64,000 nucleotides of DNA from Algoriphagus machipongonensis (GTDB lineage: Bacteria > Bacteroidota > Bacteroidia > Cytophagales > Cyclobacteriaceae), in NCBI RefSeq assembly GCF_000166275.1, contig NZ_CM001023.1, forward strand, positions 3,599,001 through 3,663,000, written 5' to 3'. The position numbers and the translations under genes are program-made. Shown here piece after piece: positions 44,222 to 54,236 of this stretch; position 1 is the stretch's first letter, and every line of letters starts with the position of its first letter. The notes under the pieces are model-generated. The model saw only the letters and a list, made by a program, of their open reading frames with translations. It searched no databases and was not told the DNA's origin.

Positions 44222-45730
44222 ATGAAGCAGGTCGAAAAGCTATTAAAGGAGCTTAATCAACAAACTCTGGAAAGACAAACCAGAAGGCATTTTCTGATGG
44301 ATTGTGTCAGTAAAGTTGGTGGTCTCGCCCTAGCTCCATTGATGTTTGGCTGTGATACAGGATCATCCAATAAGGCAGTAAAAGGGCTCGATTTAAGTGA
44401 AAGAGATTTAAATCCATTGGCTCCTTTACCTCCACCTTATGCAGGTAAAGCAAAATCAATTATCTACCTCCACATGGCCGGAGCACCGTCTCAGTTGGAG
44501 TTATTTGACTTTAAGCCAGAACTGGCAAAATACCATAATAAGCCATGCCCAGAATCTTTGTTGGAAGGTAGAACTTTTGCATTTATCAGAGGGGTGCCTA
44601 ACCTTCTGGGCCCACAGGCTGAATTTAAGCAACATGGTGAATCAGGAGCTTGGGTATCTGATTTCCTTCCGCACTTTTCTAAAGTGGTAGACGAAGTTGC
44701 ATTTCTAAAAGCCGTGCACACTGATCAGTTTAACCATGGCCCTGCACAACTTTTTATGCAAACAGGTAGTCCAAGGTTAGGAAGACCAAGCTTAGGGAGT
44801 TGGGTTACTTATGGCCTAGGAACTGAAAACCAAAACCTTCCCGGATTTGTAGTACTTACTTCAGGCGGCAAAACTCCTGATGCAGGTAAAAGTGTCTGGG
44901 GAAGTGGCTTTCTCCCTTCAGTTTATCAAGGAGTTCAGTGCCGATCAAAAGGGGATCCTGTACTCTATTTGAAAGATCCTGATGGAATGTCTAGGGATAT
45001 GAAGAAAAACCTTGTGACAGCCATCAATAAAGTAAATAAGGAAGAGTTTGATCAATACGGGGATCCAGAAATATTGGCGAGAATAAACCAATATGAAATG
45101 GCTTACCGCATGCAGATAGAGGTTCCTGAAGTGATGGATATCAATGATGAACCAGAGTATATCCATGACTTATATGGCACTCAACCTGGTGAAGAATCCT
45201 TTGCTAACAATTGTTTGCTTGCCAGAAAATTGGTAGAAAAGGGAGTTCGCTTTGTTCAGCTTTATGACTGGGGATGGGATTCTCATGGAACAGACCATGA
45301 TGGCTCAATTGATATGGGCCTCCGAAATAAGTGTAGAGAAATCGACAGACCCATGTCAGCGCTTTTGATGGATCTAAAACAAAGAGGGTTACTTGAAGAT
45401 ACGCTTGTGGTTTGGGGCGGTGAATTTGGAAGAACTCCAATGCAAGAAAACCGTGAAGGAAAAACCCAAAGCTTCCTGGGTAGAGATCACCATGGAGATG
45501 CGTTTACTATGTGGATGGCCGGAGGTGGCATTAAGAAGGGAGCAAGTTATGGCCTAACAGATGACTTTGGATTCTCTGGAATTGGAGAACAGGTTTCTGT
45601 GCATGATGTCCATGCTACTATTCTTCATTTAATGGGCTTTGACCATGAACAGTTTACCTATGATTTCCAAGGCAGACCTTTTAGGCTGACCGATGTAGAA
45701 GGGGAATTAATTCGAAAAATCCTAGCTTAA
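44222..45730 (+). CDS. DUF1501 protein, Tat-exported
   Basis: The product is 502 aa. The N-terminus has a twin-arginine motif (TRRHFLM, at about 20-26), followed by a hydrophobic core and a Cys that may be lipidated (LMFGC). The body shows DUF1501 (sulfatase/alkaline-phosphatase superfamily-like) phrases: IYLHMAGAPSQLELFDFKP, DQFNHGPAQLFM, GWDSHG, VVWGGEFGRTPM and GRDHHGDAFTMW, with several His/Asp candidates for metal binding. DUF1501 genes nearly always follow DUF1549/DUF1553 genes, as here. No enzymatic activity is known with certainty. Confidence 0.9.
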   Translation: MKQVEKLLKELNQQTLERQTRRHFLMDCVSKVGGLALAPLMFGCDTGSSNKAVKGLDLSERDLNPLAPLPPPYAGKAKSIIYLHMAGAPSQLELFDFKPELAKYHNKPCPESLLEGRTFAFIRGVPNLLGPQAEFKQHGESGAWVSDFLPHFSKVVDEVAFLKAVHTDQFNHGPAQLFMQTGSPRLGRPSLGSWVTYGLGTENQNLPGFVVLTSGGKTPDAGKSVWGSGFLPSVYQGVQCRSKGDPVLYLKDPDGMSRDMKKNLVTAINKVNKEEFDQYGDPEILARINQYEMAYRMQIEVPEVMDINDEPEYIHDLYGTQPGEESFANNCLLARKLVEKGVRFVQLYDWGWDSHGTDHDGSIDMGLRNKCREIDRPMSALLMDLKQRGLLEDTLVVWGGEFGRTPMQENREGKTQSFLGRDHHGDAFTMWMAGGGIKKGASYGLTDDFGFSGIGEQVSVHDVHATILHLMGFDHEQFTYDFQGRPFRLTDVEGELIRKILA

Positions 45731-45732
45731 AA

Positions 45733-46608
45733 ATGCTAAAAATCACTAAACTCACCTTAATCCTGGCTTTAGGATTACTTCCTTTCTCTCTTTTAGCTCA
45801 GAAACAATTGATGTTTTTCCAAACCGATTGGGGCAACCAACTTCCAATGGATGATTTCCTGACAAAGGTAAAAGCCGATGGTTATGATGGCATTGAAGTC
45901 TGGATGCCCAATTCAGAGGAGGCAAGAGCAAACTTGAAAGCTGGTTTAAAAAAGCATGACTTAAAGGTCGTATTTCTAAATGGAACCAATAGAGCACTGC
46001 CTTATGAAGAGGCACTTGAAGCCTATGAGGAGGGTTTAAGATACATTTTAACTTGGGATCCAGTAAAAATCAACAATCACACAGGAAATGATTTTTGGAC
46101 AGTAGAGCAAAACCTTGAATTCCTTAAAATTGCTGATCAGATTTCAAAAGAATCCGGAGTACCTATAATTCACGAAACTCACAGAGGACGATTTTCTTAT
46201 ACTTTACCGGCTGCGGTATCCATGCTTGAAGTTTTTCCTAGTTTGAGATACACTTTGGATATCAGCCATTGGATGGTGGTTCATGAGCGATTAATAGGAA
46301 AAACAGATTCAAATCTTCAAAAAATTATGCCTGCAGTTGATCATATCCATGCCCGTGTAGGCTATGCAGAAGGACCACAGGTAAATGATCCCGCAGCACC
46401 CGAGTGGAAAAATGCCGTTGAAGTTCATCTCGAGATCTGGGAAGAAATTATTCGAAACTCTAAAGATGAGACTTTTACCATTACCACAGAATTTGGCCCT
46501 GCGCCATATATGCCTACAGTTCCATTTTCCAATGTTCCGATTGCAGATCAGTGGGCAGCCAATGTATATATCATGAATGCGATAAAAGCTCGTTTCTCCA
46601 ATGATTAA
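45733..46608 (+). CDS. Exported sugar phosphate isomerase/epimerase-like protein
   Basis: The product is 291 aa with a Sec signal (about 1-22, ending LLAQ). It is an AP-endonuclease-2/xylose-isomerase-type TIM barrel: DGIEVWMP, HETHRGRFSYT, TLDISHWMVV, HIHARVGYAEGPQV and TTEFGP give the usual Glu/His/Asp metal ligands. Being exported, it cannot use phosphorylated cytosolic sugars; an oxidised or keto-sugar is likelier. It follows DUF1501 after 2 bp and overlaps the next gene by 8 bp. Confidence 0.85.
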   Translation: MLKITKLTLILALGLLPFSLLAQKQLMFFQTDWGNQLPMDDFLTKVKADGYDGIEVWMPNSEEARANLKAGLKKHDLKVVFLNGTNRALPYEEALEAYEEGLRYILTWDPVKINNHTGNDFWTVEQNLEFLKIADQISKESGVPIIHETHRGRFSYTLPAAVSMLEVFPSLRYTLDISHWMVVHERLIGKTDSNLQKIMPAVDHIHARVGYAEGPQVNDPAAPEWKNAVEVHLEIWEEIIRNSKDETFTITTEFGPAPYMPTVPFSNVPIADQWAANVYIMNAIKARFSND

Positions 46609-47983
46609 TTTTATTTTCCCGCTATTTGGTAGGTTCCATCCTATTTTGGTTCACTTACCAATTGGTTTTCTCGCCTTTGGAGTTATTCTGGTATTTCTTT
46701 CCCGCAGGGATACAAAAGAATATTTATCAGCGATCAGGCTTTCATTTTTACTAGGAGGAATTTTCGCCACATTATCCTCTGTGTCTGGTTTTTTTCAGTA
46801 TCAATACGAAGGATTCACCTGGGACACCGTTCAATTTCACTTTATTTTCGGGTGGATTACTGTCATTTCTTCCTTTGGTTTATTCTACCAAATCAATCGT
46901 TTCAATGATTTTCCAAAACACTTTCAAATCAAAGCAGGGGTTCTTTTCGTAATCTTATTATTTACCGGACACCTGGGAGGTAATATCACTCACGGAGAGG
47001 AATATCTGACAGAGGTATTACCTCCGGAACTACAAAGCATGATGGGGATTGAGGTTAATCAAGAAGAGGAGTTGATTATCCCAGAACAAGGCTGGGAGCA
47101 ACTAGCCTACTATGATCAGGTAGTACAACCTATTTTAAATCAGAATTGTAGAAGTTGTCACAATCCTAGGAATAAAAAAGGAGAATTAGACTTGAGTACT
47201 TACGAAACCTTATTGGAAGGTGGAGAAAATGGCGCGGTTTTAACGGGTAACTCTTTAGAGAACAGCCCTGTCTTTTCCAGACTAATATTACCCAAGGAAG
47301 ATGAAGATCATATGCCTCCAAAGGAAAAGCGCCAGCCAATCGAAGAAGAGATTGAACTTATCAAGTCCTGGGTAGAACTTGGAGGGAATTTGGATTCAAA
47401 ATTAGGAGACGCTGATATCACCTCAGAAACTTTAGAACCCTTTTTCTACCATGAAGAGAAGCCTTTTTACCCAGTAGATGAGATTGAGCCTGCCAGTCCA
47501 GAAACTTTATCTCAATTAAAATCTGAGGGATTTTTTGCCGAAACTGTTTCCGAGGAATCAAACTGGCTAATTATTTCCTGCTTAAACTTTCAAGGGTTTG
47601 AAGACGCTGATTGGAAAAAGTTAAAAACAGTACAAAATCAAATTGTCTCTTTGGATTTGACAGGTACAAAAATTTCTGATGCTATTATTGACAGCGTTAA
47701 AACACTCCCAAATTTAACGGTGTTAAAGCTAAATCAAACAGAAATTTCAGGAGCAAATCTTTCCTTACTGAAAGAAAACACTCACTTAAAAAACTTATTC
47801 CTTAACAAAACAAAAGTGACCTTAGAAGAAATAAAATCCTTAGAAGGTCACCCTGGTTTAGAAAAAGTTTTTGCATTTGATACACCTGCATCAGAGTCAG
47901 ATTTCCAGCAGAAGTTTAATTTTTATCTGGGAATAAAGAAATACGAACTCCCTCCTTTGCCTACCGACACTATTGTATATTAG
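46601..47983 (+). CDS. DUF2231-like membrane protein with cytochrome c domain and leucine-rich repeats
   Basis: The product is 460 aa. Four transmembrane segments (about 8-140) of the DUF2231 kind (FGRFHPILVHLPIGFLAFGV) are followed by a PSCyt1-like domain with CRSCH (Cys183, Cys186, His187) and then leucine-rich repeats (about 345-430, LNLTG-type units). The mix of a membrane quinol-facing part, a haem domain and an interaction domain fits an electron carrier for the operon's first gene. It converges with the ArsC-like gene, overlapping it by 4 bp. Confidence 0.85.
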   Translation: MINFIFPLFGRFHPILVHLPIGFLAFGVILVFLSRRDTKEYLSAIRLSFLLGGIFATLSSVSGFFQYQYEGFTWDTVQFHFIFGWITVISSFGLFYQINRFNDFPKHFQIKAGVLFVILLFTGHLGGNITHGEEYLTEVLPPELQSMMGIEVNQEEELIIPEQGWEQLAYYDQVVQPILNQNCRSCHNPRNKKGELDLSTYETLLEGGENGAVLTGNSLENSPVFSRLILPKEDEDHMPPKEKRQPIEEEIELIKSWVELGGNLDSKLGDADITSETLEPFFYHEEKPFYPVDEIEPASPETLSQLKSEGFFAETVSEESNWLIISCLNFQGFEDADWKKLKTVQNQIVSLDLTGTKISDAIIDSVKTLPNLTVLKLNQTEISGANLSLLKENTHLKNLFLNKTKVTLEEIKSLEGHPGLEKVFAFDTPASESDFQQKFNFYLGIKKYELPPLPTDTIVY

Positions 47984-48333
47984 GCTAGGTGTTCATCGAT
48001 TAACTCAGGAACGAAACCCAAAGTCAAGGATCCATCAGGATAAGTTATTACGGGTCTTTTGATCATGCTGGATTTCTCTGTCAAAATCTCTAAGGCCTGC
48101 TTTTGATTGTTTAAAGCCTCTTTGGTTTCATCATCCAGCTTGCGAAATGTCATCCCTTTTCTATTGATTAGAGAGTCAATATCAGTCTTTTCCAAAAAGC
48201 CTTCTAATAATGAAATGGTTGGCTTCTCCTTTTTGTAATCATAAAATTCATAAGAAACACCCTTTTCCTGAAGGTAGTCAAAGGTTTTCTTCATGGTGTT
48301 ACAATTCTTAATTCCGTATACTTTTACTGACAT
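47980..48333 (-). CDS. ArsC/Spx family reductase-like protein
   Basis: The product is 117 aa, a thioredoxin-fold protein of the ArsC/YffB/Spx group. The N-terminal VYGIKNCNTMKK holds the single redox Cys11. A family Arg is in SSMIKRPVIT. There is no arsenic resistance operon nearby, so a generic glutaredoxin-like or regulator-type role is as likely as arsenate reduction. Monocistronic. Confidence 0.85.
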   Translation of the reverse strand: MSVKVYGIKNCNTMKKTFDYLQEKGVSYEFYDYKKEKPTISLLEGFLEKTDIDSLINRKGMTFRKLDDETKEALNNQKQALEILTEKSSMIKRPVITYPDGSLTLGFVPELIDEHLA

Positions 48334-48421
48334 ATTCTTATTTTTGAATGCTAATTTAAAAGGAATGAGGTAAAGACCCTTTTATTTTACCACATTCCTT
48401 TACATTTCAAAAAATCATCCT

Positions 48422-49504
48422 TTGAAAAAATCCCGAAAATTAAATCAATGCTTGAATTGCGGGAAAGAATTGTCAAAAGAATATAATTTTTGTCCCAACT
48501 GTGGTCAAGAAAACAAAGACCAAAAGGTGTCCATCTTTCGGTTTGTACAGGATTTCTTTTCTAACTATTTAAATTTCGAGGCCGTATTTTTCCGAACCCT
48601 ACCAGCTTTCTTTTTTCATCCTGGACGTTTGACCAATACTTTTAATGAAGGGAAAAGAAGACAATTCATTCATCCAATCCGACTTTACCTCATCAGCTCT
48701 CTTTTCTACTTCTTTGTTGCTTCCTTAGCCATACCAGGAGATGTCCTTGATCGAATCATGTCTGGAGAACTCACCCCCAAGAATGTTAATAACCAGACTG
48801 GAGGAATTGTCAAATTCAATATTGACGACAATAATATCTTGGATTCTCTAGAGAAAAGTGGAGATCTGGAGGAATTGAGATCACTGGGAGTTAACCTTGA
48901 CACCTCAAAGTCTAATCTTGAAAATCTTCAAGCAATCAATCAAGTCATAGAAGATACGCTAGCAAAGGGAAAAAGCGATTGGATAAGGCTAAGAAGACTA
49001 TCCATAGATCCAGAAATTTCTGACACCGAATTTGACTCCACGATTAGCAAAACTTCCTTTGACATACTAAATTCTCTAGGGTCTGAGCAAAGACGCAGGT
49101 TTATTGCAAATTCTGGACTTTTTATTTCTAGCGCTATTCAAAATCTACCGGTAATGATGTTTATCCTATTACCGTTTTTCGCGTTCTTACTATGGCTATT
49201 ATACATTCGAAGTCATAAGTATTATGTAGAACACCTGATCCATGGTTTACACCTTCATTCCTTTGCTTATATGATTTATGGGCTTGGAATATTATGGATA
49301 GTAGGAACGGGGCTGGCAATTACCATTGCATACCTTATCTGTTTCCTTTGGGTGACTATATACACCTATTTATCTTTAAAAAATGTTTCCCAACAAGGAT
49401 GGTTCAAAACCTTATTTAAGCTCTGTGTGCTCGGCTTGTTTTACTTTACGGTATTATCAGCTGCCGTTGTTTTAGAACTTTACATATCACTGATGATTTT
49501 CTAA
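48422..49504 (+). CDS. DUF3667 membrane protein with zinc ribbon
   Basis: The product is 360 aa. No in-frame ATG is present; the TTG at 48422 gives the family start with CLNCGKELSKEYNFCPNCGQ, a four-cysteine zinc ribbon (10, 13, 25, 28). Then come KVSIFRFVQDFFSN and an N-terminal membrane segment, a soluble acidic middle (about 115-230) and three to four C-terminal TM segments. DUF3667 is a widespread Bacteroidota family of unknown function. It ends next to the hemL terminator. Confidence 0.87.
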   Translation: MKKSRKLNQCLNCGKELSKEYNFCPNCGQENKDQKVSIFRFVQDFFSNYLNFEAVFFRTLPAFFFHPGRLTNTFNEGKRRQFIHPIRLYLISSLFYFFVASLAIPGDVLDRIMSGELTPKNVNNQTGGIVKFNIDDNNILDSLEKSGDLEELRSLGVNLDTSKSNLENLQAINQVIEDTLAKGKSDWIRLRRLSIDPEISDTEFDSTISKTSFDILNSLGSEQRRRFIANSGLFISSAIQNLPVMMFILLPFFAFLLWLLYIRSHKYYVEHLIHGLHLHSFAYMIYGLGILWIVGTGLAITIAYLICFLWVTIYTYLSLKNVSQQGWFKTLFKLCVLGLFYFTVLSAAVVLELYISLMIF

Positions 49505-49510
49505 TAAAAA

Positions 49511-49528
49511 AACCGGCCTAAGCCGGTT
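49511..49528 (-). terminator. Terminator after hemL
   Basis: AACCGGC-CTAA-GCCGGTT hairpin. On the minus strand it is followed by seven T, so it serves hemL, 6 bp past its stop. Confidence 0.87.
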
Positions 49529-49533
49529 AAATA

Positions 49534-50826
49534 TTATTTATGAATTTCCTTCATACTTTCCCGATGGGCATCCAATATCTTTTCTATTATTTCATCAGTC
49601 AAAGCTGTAGAAAGGAATAAGCTTTCAAACTGGGAAGGTGCCAAATACACTCCTCTTTTCAGCATGGCTTGGAAGTATTTTCCAAATAAGCCTGTATCTG
49701 ATGTTTTCGCAGTCTCGAAGTCATACACTTCATGATCTGTGAAAAACATAGAGCACATACTTCCCAATCTATTGACGGTGTAGTTTAAGCCAAGCTCCTT
49801 ATTGATATTTAGAATCCCTTCACTGATTAACTCTCCAATATGATTCAACCTTGCATATTCTTCAGGATGCTCATTTAGATGAGTTAGCATCGCCAAACCT
49901 GCAGCCATTGCAATAGGATTACCTGACAAAGTTCCCGCCTGATATACAGGACCCGCTGGAGAAACAAAATCCATTATTTCTTTTTTACCTCCATAGGCTC
50001 CAACCGGCATTCCACCTCCGATGATTTTACCCAATGTGGTCATGTCTGGAATCACACCATACAATTCTTGAGCGCCACCTTTGGCAAGTCTAAACCCGGT
50101 CATCACTTCATCAAAAATCAAGACCATTCCTTCTCGAGTACAGATTTCTCGAAGCCCTTTCAGGTATCCTTCTTTTGGAAGGCAGAGTCCCATATTACCG
50201 GGAACTGGCTCAAGAATTAAAGCGGCTATTTCACCTTTGTTTGCAGCTACCAACTTCTCAACAGCTTCCAGATCATTGTAAGGAGCAACTAAGGTGTCTT
50301 TTGCAGTACCTTTTGTAACTCCAGGAGAATCAGGATCTCCCATCGTCATGGCTCCAGAACCAGCTGCAATCAAGAAAGAATCTCCATGTCCATGGTAATG
50401 TCCTTCCAGTTTAATAAACTTATCTCTTCCAGTATACCCACGGGCCACACGGATAGCTGACATGGTGGCTTCCGTACCGGAATTCACCATTCTCACCTTT
50501 TCAACTGAAGGAACCATACTTACGATCAATTCAGCAATATCCACTTCCTTAGCTGAAGGTGCTCCAAAGGAGGTTCCTGTCTCCATGGCTTCAAGCACTG
50601 CCGCTTTAATTTTGGGGTGATTATGACCCAAAATCATTGGCCCCCAGCTATTGATCAATTCGATAAACTCATTTCCATCTTCATCAAAAAGGTATGCTCC
50701 TTCAGCCTTCTTGATGAAAAGTGGCTCCCCGCCAACAGCACGAAATGCTCTAACAGGTGAGTTTACACCACCAGGTATAAAATTTTGGGCATGTGAAAAT
50801 AGCTTCTTGCTTTTTGAAATCTCCAT
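49534..50826 (-). CDS. hemL: Glutamate-1-semialdehyde 2,1-aminomutase
   Basis: The product is 430 aa. This PLP enzyme turns glutamate-1-semialdehyde, the HemA product, into 5-aminolevulinate. Marks include PGGVNSPVRAF at the N-terminus, VNSGTEATMSAIRVARG, EPVPGNMG, LIFDEVMTGFR and the PLP-Lys region TLGKIIGGGMPVGAYGG. It follows the LpoA-like gene after 3 bp on the same strand, so the two are probably cotranscribed. Confidence 0.97.
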   Translation of the reverse strand: MEISKSKKLFSHAQNFIPGGVNSPVRAFRAVGGEPLFIKKAEGAYLFDEDGNEFIELINSWGPMILGHNHPKIKAAVLEAMETGTSFGAPSAKEVDIAELIVSMVPSVEKVRMVNSGTEATMSAIRVARGYTGRDKFIKLEGHYHGHGDSFLIAAGSGAMTMGDPDSPGVTKGTAKDTLVAPYNDLEAVEKLVAANKGEIAALILEPVPGNMGLCLPKEGYLKGLREICTREGMVLIFDEVMTGFRLAKGGAQELYGVIPDMTTLGKIIGGGMPVGAYGGKKEIMDFVSPAGPVYQAGTLSGNPIAMAAGLAMLTHLNEHPEEYARLNHIGELISEGILNINKELGLNYTVNRLGSMCSMFFTDHEVYDFETAKTSDTGLFGKYFQAMLKRGVYLAPSQFESLFLSTALTDEIIEKILDAHRESMKEIHK

Positions 50827-50829
50827 GAA

Positions 50830-52482
50830 TTACTGTACTGGTTTCAACTCCCCTGCCTCCATACTGAAAACAGGGACATATTGGTTATTATTACTGTTTT
50901 GAAAATTAAATCCCCAAGTGACTTTACCTTTTTGAAATACTGCTTGATCCAAATTTCTTTTAAAGTCAAAGCCCTTGGATGGCCCCATATTATTGGATAC
51001 CCAATAAATTAACTCTCTTCCCAAAGTGGTATTTAGGCTAGGATACTCCAAATTTTTGGCATAAAAATTCTCCTTAAACTGCTGCATAGCCTCTGCCTGA
51101 AAATGTGGAGTATTGTTAGAAATGAAATGAAAATTTGGGAAGGCTAACATTTCATAATTAGCAAAATTAAACCCTAACCAAGAATCCATTACATAAAAAG
51201 GTACTGAGGTAGTTACAGATTCCATCAAACCAAATGTGGGCTGGGCAATGGAAGGATCATCAGTCAACAAAATGATCTGATCTACATCCAGCTCCACACT
51301 ATCCATCCCTGTCCTTACTCCTTGTTTTTGAAGAAAATCAATTACATTTCCTCTATTTACTTGTTGAGCATCGACCACTGAAAAACCAGCCGAAGTCAAC
51401 TGATCTGTCAATAACAATCCTAGTTGCTCGTCTCTGGAGCTACTGCTATAGCCCAACGCCACTTTCTGACCCCAGTTTTGTTTCCTTAAAGCATCAACTA
51501 CACCTTTGGAAATGGAGGCTACAGAAGGTCTGAATAGGTAGCTGAACTGTGTATTTTCAAACCGCTCACCAAGATTGGATAAAGGGTGAATTAAAGGGAT
51601 TTTTGAAGTTTCTGCATAGGTGCTTACAATATCTACCTCATCAGGATAAATGGGGCCAATAATTACATCAGCTTTGGCAATATCTGGATCAGATAAAAGC
51701 TCTTGAAGGTGATCCAGATCTCTCTTGGAATCAAAAGTCTTTAACGTCACCTCTTTTCCTTCTTCCTTCAGTCTTGATACCGCAAAATCAATTCCTTGGT
51801 ACAATTCAAAAACAAAATTTGAAGGATCTATAGCACTTATCGAACTTGGGCCTGAACCCGTAAAGGGAAGTATCACGACAATATCTAGCACCAAGTCTTT
51901 CACTTGATTTTGAGAATCTGCTCTTTTACCCTGCAATTCGTAGTAAGCAGCTCTTTCAGTGGCAGAAAGAATTGTCTGGCTTTCCAATACTACCTTTAAG
52001 GCAGCTCCGAAACCTTTATTTTCTTTAAACTCCTGAAGATTAGCCACCATAAAGCTGGCACTGGTTTTCTTTAAATTTTCAAAAGTCGCATCTTCAGCCA
52101 ATTCTTTGACGGAATCTTTCTTCACTTTTTTAATTGCTCGAAGCGCCTCGACATTTTGTTGGTTTTGGAAATAAGCTAGGGCCAACAAATAGTTGGATTC
52201 ATCTGATTTCGTCCAAACTTTTGATGCAATCGGCTTTAATGCTTCAATTGCTTGCTCAGGCTGATTCGCTCGATATGCGGCTTCGCCTAAATGGAAAGCA
52301 GCGTAATTTGCAAGGTTACCATATTTTTCAGCATCTAAAAACTCTCTGAAAAGCGGCATCGCCTCCCAATAATTTTTAGATTTTAGGAAATCCTGGGCTT
52401 TTTGATAGTCCGCAGGGATTGTCTGCGCAAAAGTGAGGGTGACCAGAAAAAAAGCGCAAAGCATTAAGAAATATTTTCTCAT
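50830..52482 (-). CDS. Exported TPR plus type-1 periplasmic-binding protein (LpoA-like layout)
   Basis: The product is 550 aa with a Sec signal (about 1-20, ending TFAQ). TPR-like helices cover about 22-140 (FHLGEAAYRANQPEQAIEAL), then a type-1 periplasmic-binding-protein domain (about 200-530) with ILPFTGSG, GIDFAVSRL, DVIIGPIYPDEV and IPLIHPLSN. The same layout is known from LpoA/LppC, which activates peptidoglycan synthase PBP1a; here there is no lipobox, so the protein would be soluble in the periplasm. A substrate-binding role for a transporter is the alternative, but no transporter gene is near. hemL follows after 3 bp. Confidence 0.75.
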   Translation of the reverse strand: MRKYFLMLCAFFLVTLTFAQTIPADYQKAQDFLKSKNYWEAMPLFREFLDAEKYGNLANYAAFHLGEAAYRANQPEQAIEALKPIASKVWTKSDESNYLLALAYFQNQQNVEALRAIKKVKKDSVKELAEDATFENLKKTSASFMVANLQEFKENKGFGAALKVVLESQTILSATERAAYYELQGKRADSQNQVKDLVLDIVVILPFTGSGPSSISAIDPSNFVFELYQGIDFAVSRLKEEGKEVTLKTFDSKRDLDHLQELLSDPDIAKADVIIGPIYPDEVDIVSTYAETSKIPLIHPLSNLGERFENTQFSYLFRPSVASISKGVVDALRKQNWGQKVALGYSSSSRDEQLGLLLTDQLTSAGFSVVDAQQVNRGNVIDFLQKQGVRTGMDSVELDVDQIILLTDDPSIAQPTFGLMESVTTSVPFYVMDSWLGFNFANYEMLAFPNFHFISNNTPHFQAEAMQQFKENFYAKNLEYPSLNTTLGRELIYWVSNNMGPSKGFDFKRNLDQAVFQKGKVTWGFNFQNSNNNQYVPVFSMEAGELKPVQ

Positions 52483-52573
52483 GTATCTGAAAGTGAATCA
52501 AACATCAAAACAGGGTTTGCAAATTTAACCCAATATTTTCAAACCCAAAGTTTGGGCCGAAATGACTAAAAAA

Positions 52574-52606
52574 GTAAAACCTGAAGAAATTCACTCCAGG
52601 TTTTAC
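52574..52606. terminator. Terminator after guaA
   Basis: GTAAAACCTG / CAGGTTTTAC, 13-nt loop, with A/T runs on both sides. On the minus strand it ends transcripts from guaA, 35 bp past the stop. Confidence 0.85.
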
Positions 52607-52641
52607 ATTTTTTAATAGTATATCAATTAATTATTTGAATT

Positions 52642-54171
52642 TTACTCCCATTCAATGGTTGCAGGTGGCTTGGAAGAAATGTCATAAACAACTCTATTTA
52701 CACCTTTTACTCGATTGATAATTTCATTGGAAATCTTGCCCAAAAACTCATAAGGTAAGTGAATCCAATCAGCAGTCATTCCATCTACAGAGCCTACAGC
52801 TCTTAATGCAACCACTTTTTCATAGGTTCGCTCATCTCCCATCACACCCACAGATTGAATAGGAAGAAGCATCGCGCCTGCCTGCCAAACATCATCATAA
52901 AGTCCATGATCCTTCAGCCCCTTGATAAAGATGTGATCCACCTCCTGCAATGTTTTTACTTTTTCTGCCGTTACATCGCCTAAAATTCTGATTCCCAGAC
53001 CTGGACCCGGAAATGGGTGTCGACCGATGATAGTTTCCACAATTTCCAAGGCTCTCCCCACTTCTCTTACCTCATCTTTAAATAAAGTATTCAATGGTTC
53101 CACTACGGATAGCTTCATAAAGTCTGGCAAACCTCCCACATTATGGTGAGATTTAATGGTAGCTGAAGGTCCTTTAACTGAAACAGATTCGATCACATCA
53201 GGATAAATCGTACCCTGACCTAACCATTTCACTCCTTCTATTTTATGGGCTTCATCATCAAAAACCTCAATAAATACTCGACCAATAGCTTTTCTTTTCC
53301 CCTCTGGATCAGTAATCCCTTCCAATGCATCATAAAAACGCTGCTTAGAATCCACACCTATGACATTTAAGCCCATATGCTTATATGAGTCTAATACTTC
53401 CTCGAATTCATTTTTTCTAAGAAGGCCATTATCTACAAAAACACATGTCAATTGATCACCAATTGCTCTGTGAATCAAAGTCGCTGCAACTGAAGAATCT
53501 ACTCCTCCTGATAAACCCATCACTACTTTATCCGAACCGATTTTCTCTTTTAGATCCGCAACAGTAGCATCAATAAAAACATCAGAAGTCCAGTCCTGAG
53601 CACAGCCACAAATATTAACTACGAAATTTCTTAAAAGATTTTTCCCCTCGGTAGAGTGAGTCACTTCCGGGTGAAACTGAATCCCATAAGTTTCTTCATC
53701 CTTCACCTTAAAAGCTGCTACACGTACAGAAGTCGTACTCGCAATCACTTCAAATCCCTCTGGTAACTCCTTAATCGTATCACCATGAGACATCCAAACT
53801 TGAGATCCATGACTCATTTCTTTCATTAGATCATAATGTGTATCAATATGATCTAAACTTGCTCTACCATACTCTCTTATTTCGGAAGGAAGAACTTCTC
53901 CACCGTATTTCTGAGCTAGTAATTGGGAACCATAACATACGCCCAAAAGTGGTAGCTTTCCTCTCAAAACATCCAGGTCTAAATCAGGGGAGCCCTCGTC
54001 TCTTACGGAGCAAGGTGAACCTGATAAGATCACTCCTTTAATGTCAGAAGTGATTTCTGGTACTTTGTTATAAGGATGGATTTCGCAATAAACATTCAGT
54101 TCTCTAACTCTTCGGGCGATGAGCTGTGTGTACTGAGAACCGAAATCGAGGATCAAGATTTGTTCTGCCAT
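52642..54171 (-). CDS. guaA: GMP synthase (glutamine-hydrolysing)
   Basis: The product is 509 aa from the ATG at 54171, just after a TTG in the same frame. It converts XMP to GMP with ATP and glutamine. The N-terminal glutamine amidotransferase has LGVCYGSQ with the catalytic Cys and FHPEVTHS with His/Glu; the ATP-pyrophosphatase part has the P-loop [10 protein letters not shown]; the C-terminal dimerisation domain ends [10 protein letters not shown], as in all GuaA proteins. Monocistronic. Confidence 0.98.
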   Translation of the reverse strand: MAEQILILDFGSQYTQLIARRVRELNVYCEIHPYNKVPEITSDIKGVILSGSPCSVRDEGSPDLDLDVLRGKLPLLGVCYGSQLLAQKYGGEVLPSEIREYGRASLDHIDTHYDLMKEMSHGSQVWMSHGDTIKELPEGFEVIASTTSVRVAAFKVKDEETYGIQFHPEVTHSTEGKNLLRNFVVNICGCAQDWTSDVFIDATVADLKEKIGSDKVVMGLSGGVDSSVAATLIHRAIGDQLTCVFVDNGLLRKNEFEEVLDSYKHMGLNVIGVDSKQRFYDALEGITDPEGKRKAIGRVFIEVFDDEAHKIEGVKWLGQGTIYPDVIESVSVKGPSATIKSHHNVGGLPDFMKLSVVEPLNTLFKDEVREVGRALEIVETIIGRHPFPGPGLGIRILGDVTAEKVKTLQEVDHIFIKGLKDHGLYDDVWQAGAMLLPIQSVGVMGDERTYEKVVALRAVGSVDGMTADWIHLPYEFLGKISNEIINRVKGVNRVVYDISSKPPATIEWE

Positions 54172-54174
54172 GCG

Positions 54175-54182
54175 CAAAGGTA
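54175..54182 (-). promoter_or_regulatory. Candidate -7 element next to the guaA start codon
   Basis: Minus-strand TACCTTTG fits TAnnTTTG and lies only 3 bases before the ATG. If used, the guaA transcript would be leaderless or nearly so. No clear -33 TTG is visible. Confidence 0.25.
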
Positions 54183-54236
54183 AGCAGGTCAGTTAAATTG
54201 AGGAAGTGTTCTGCGAAATTTTACAGAATAATGTTT

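Noticed and set aside
47980..48333. Arsenic resistance gene.
   Set aside because: No arsB, arsR or acr3 neighbours; the family is often not an arsenate reductase.
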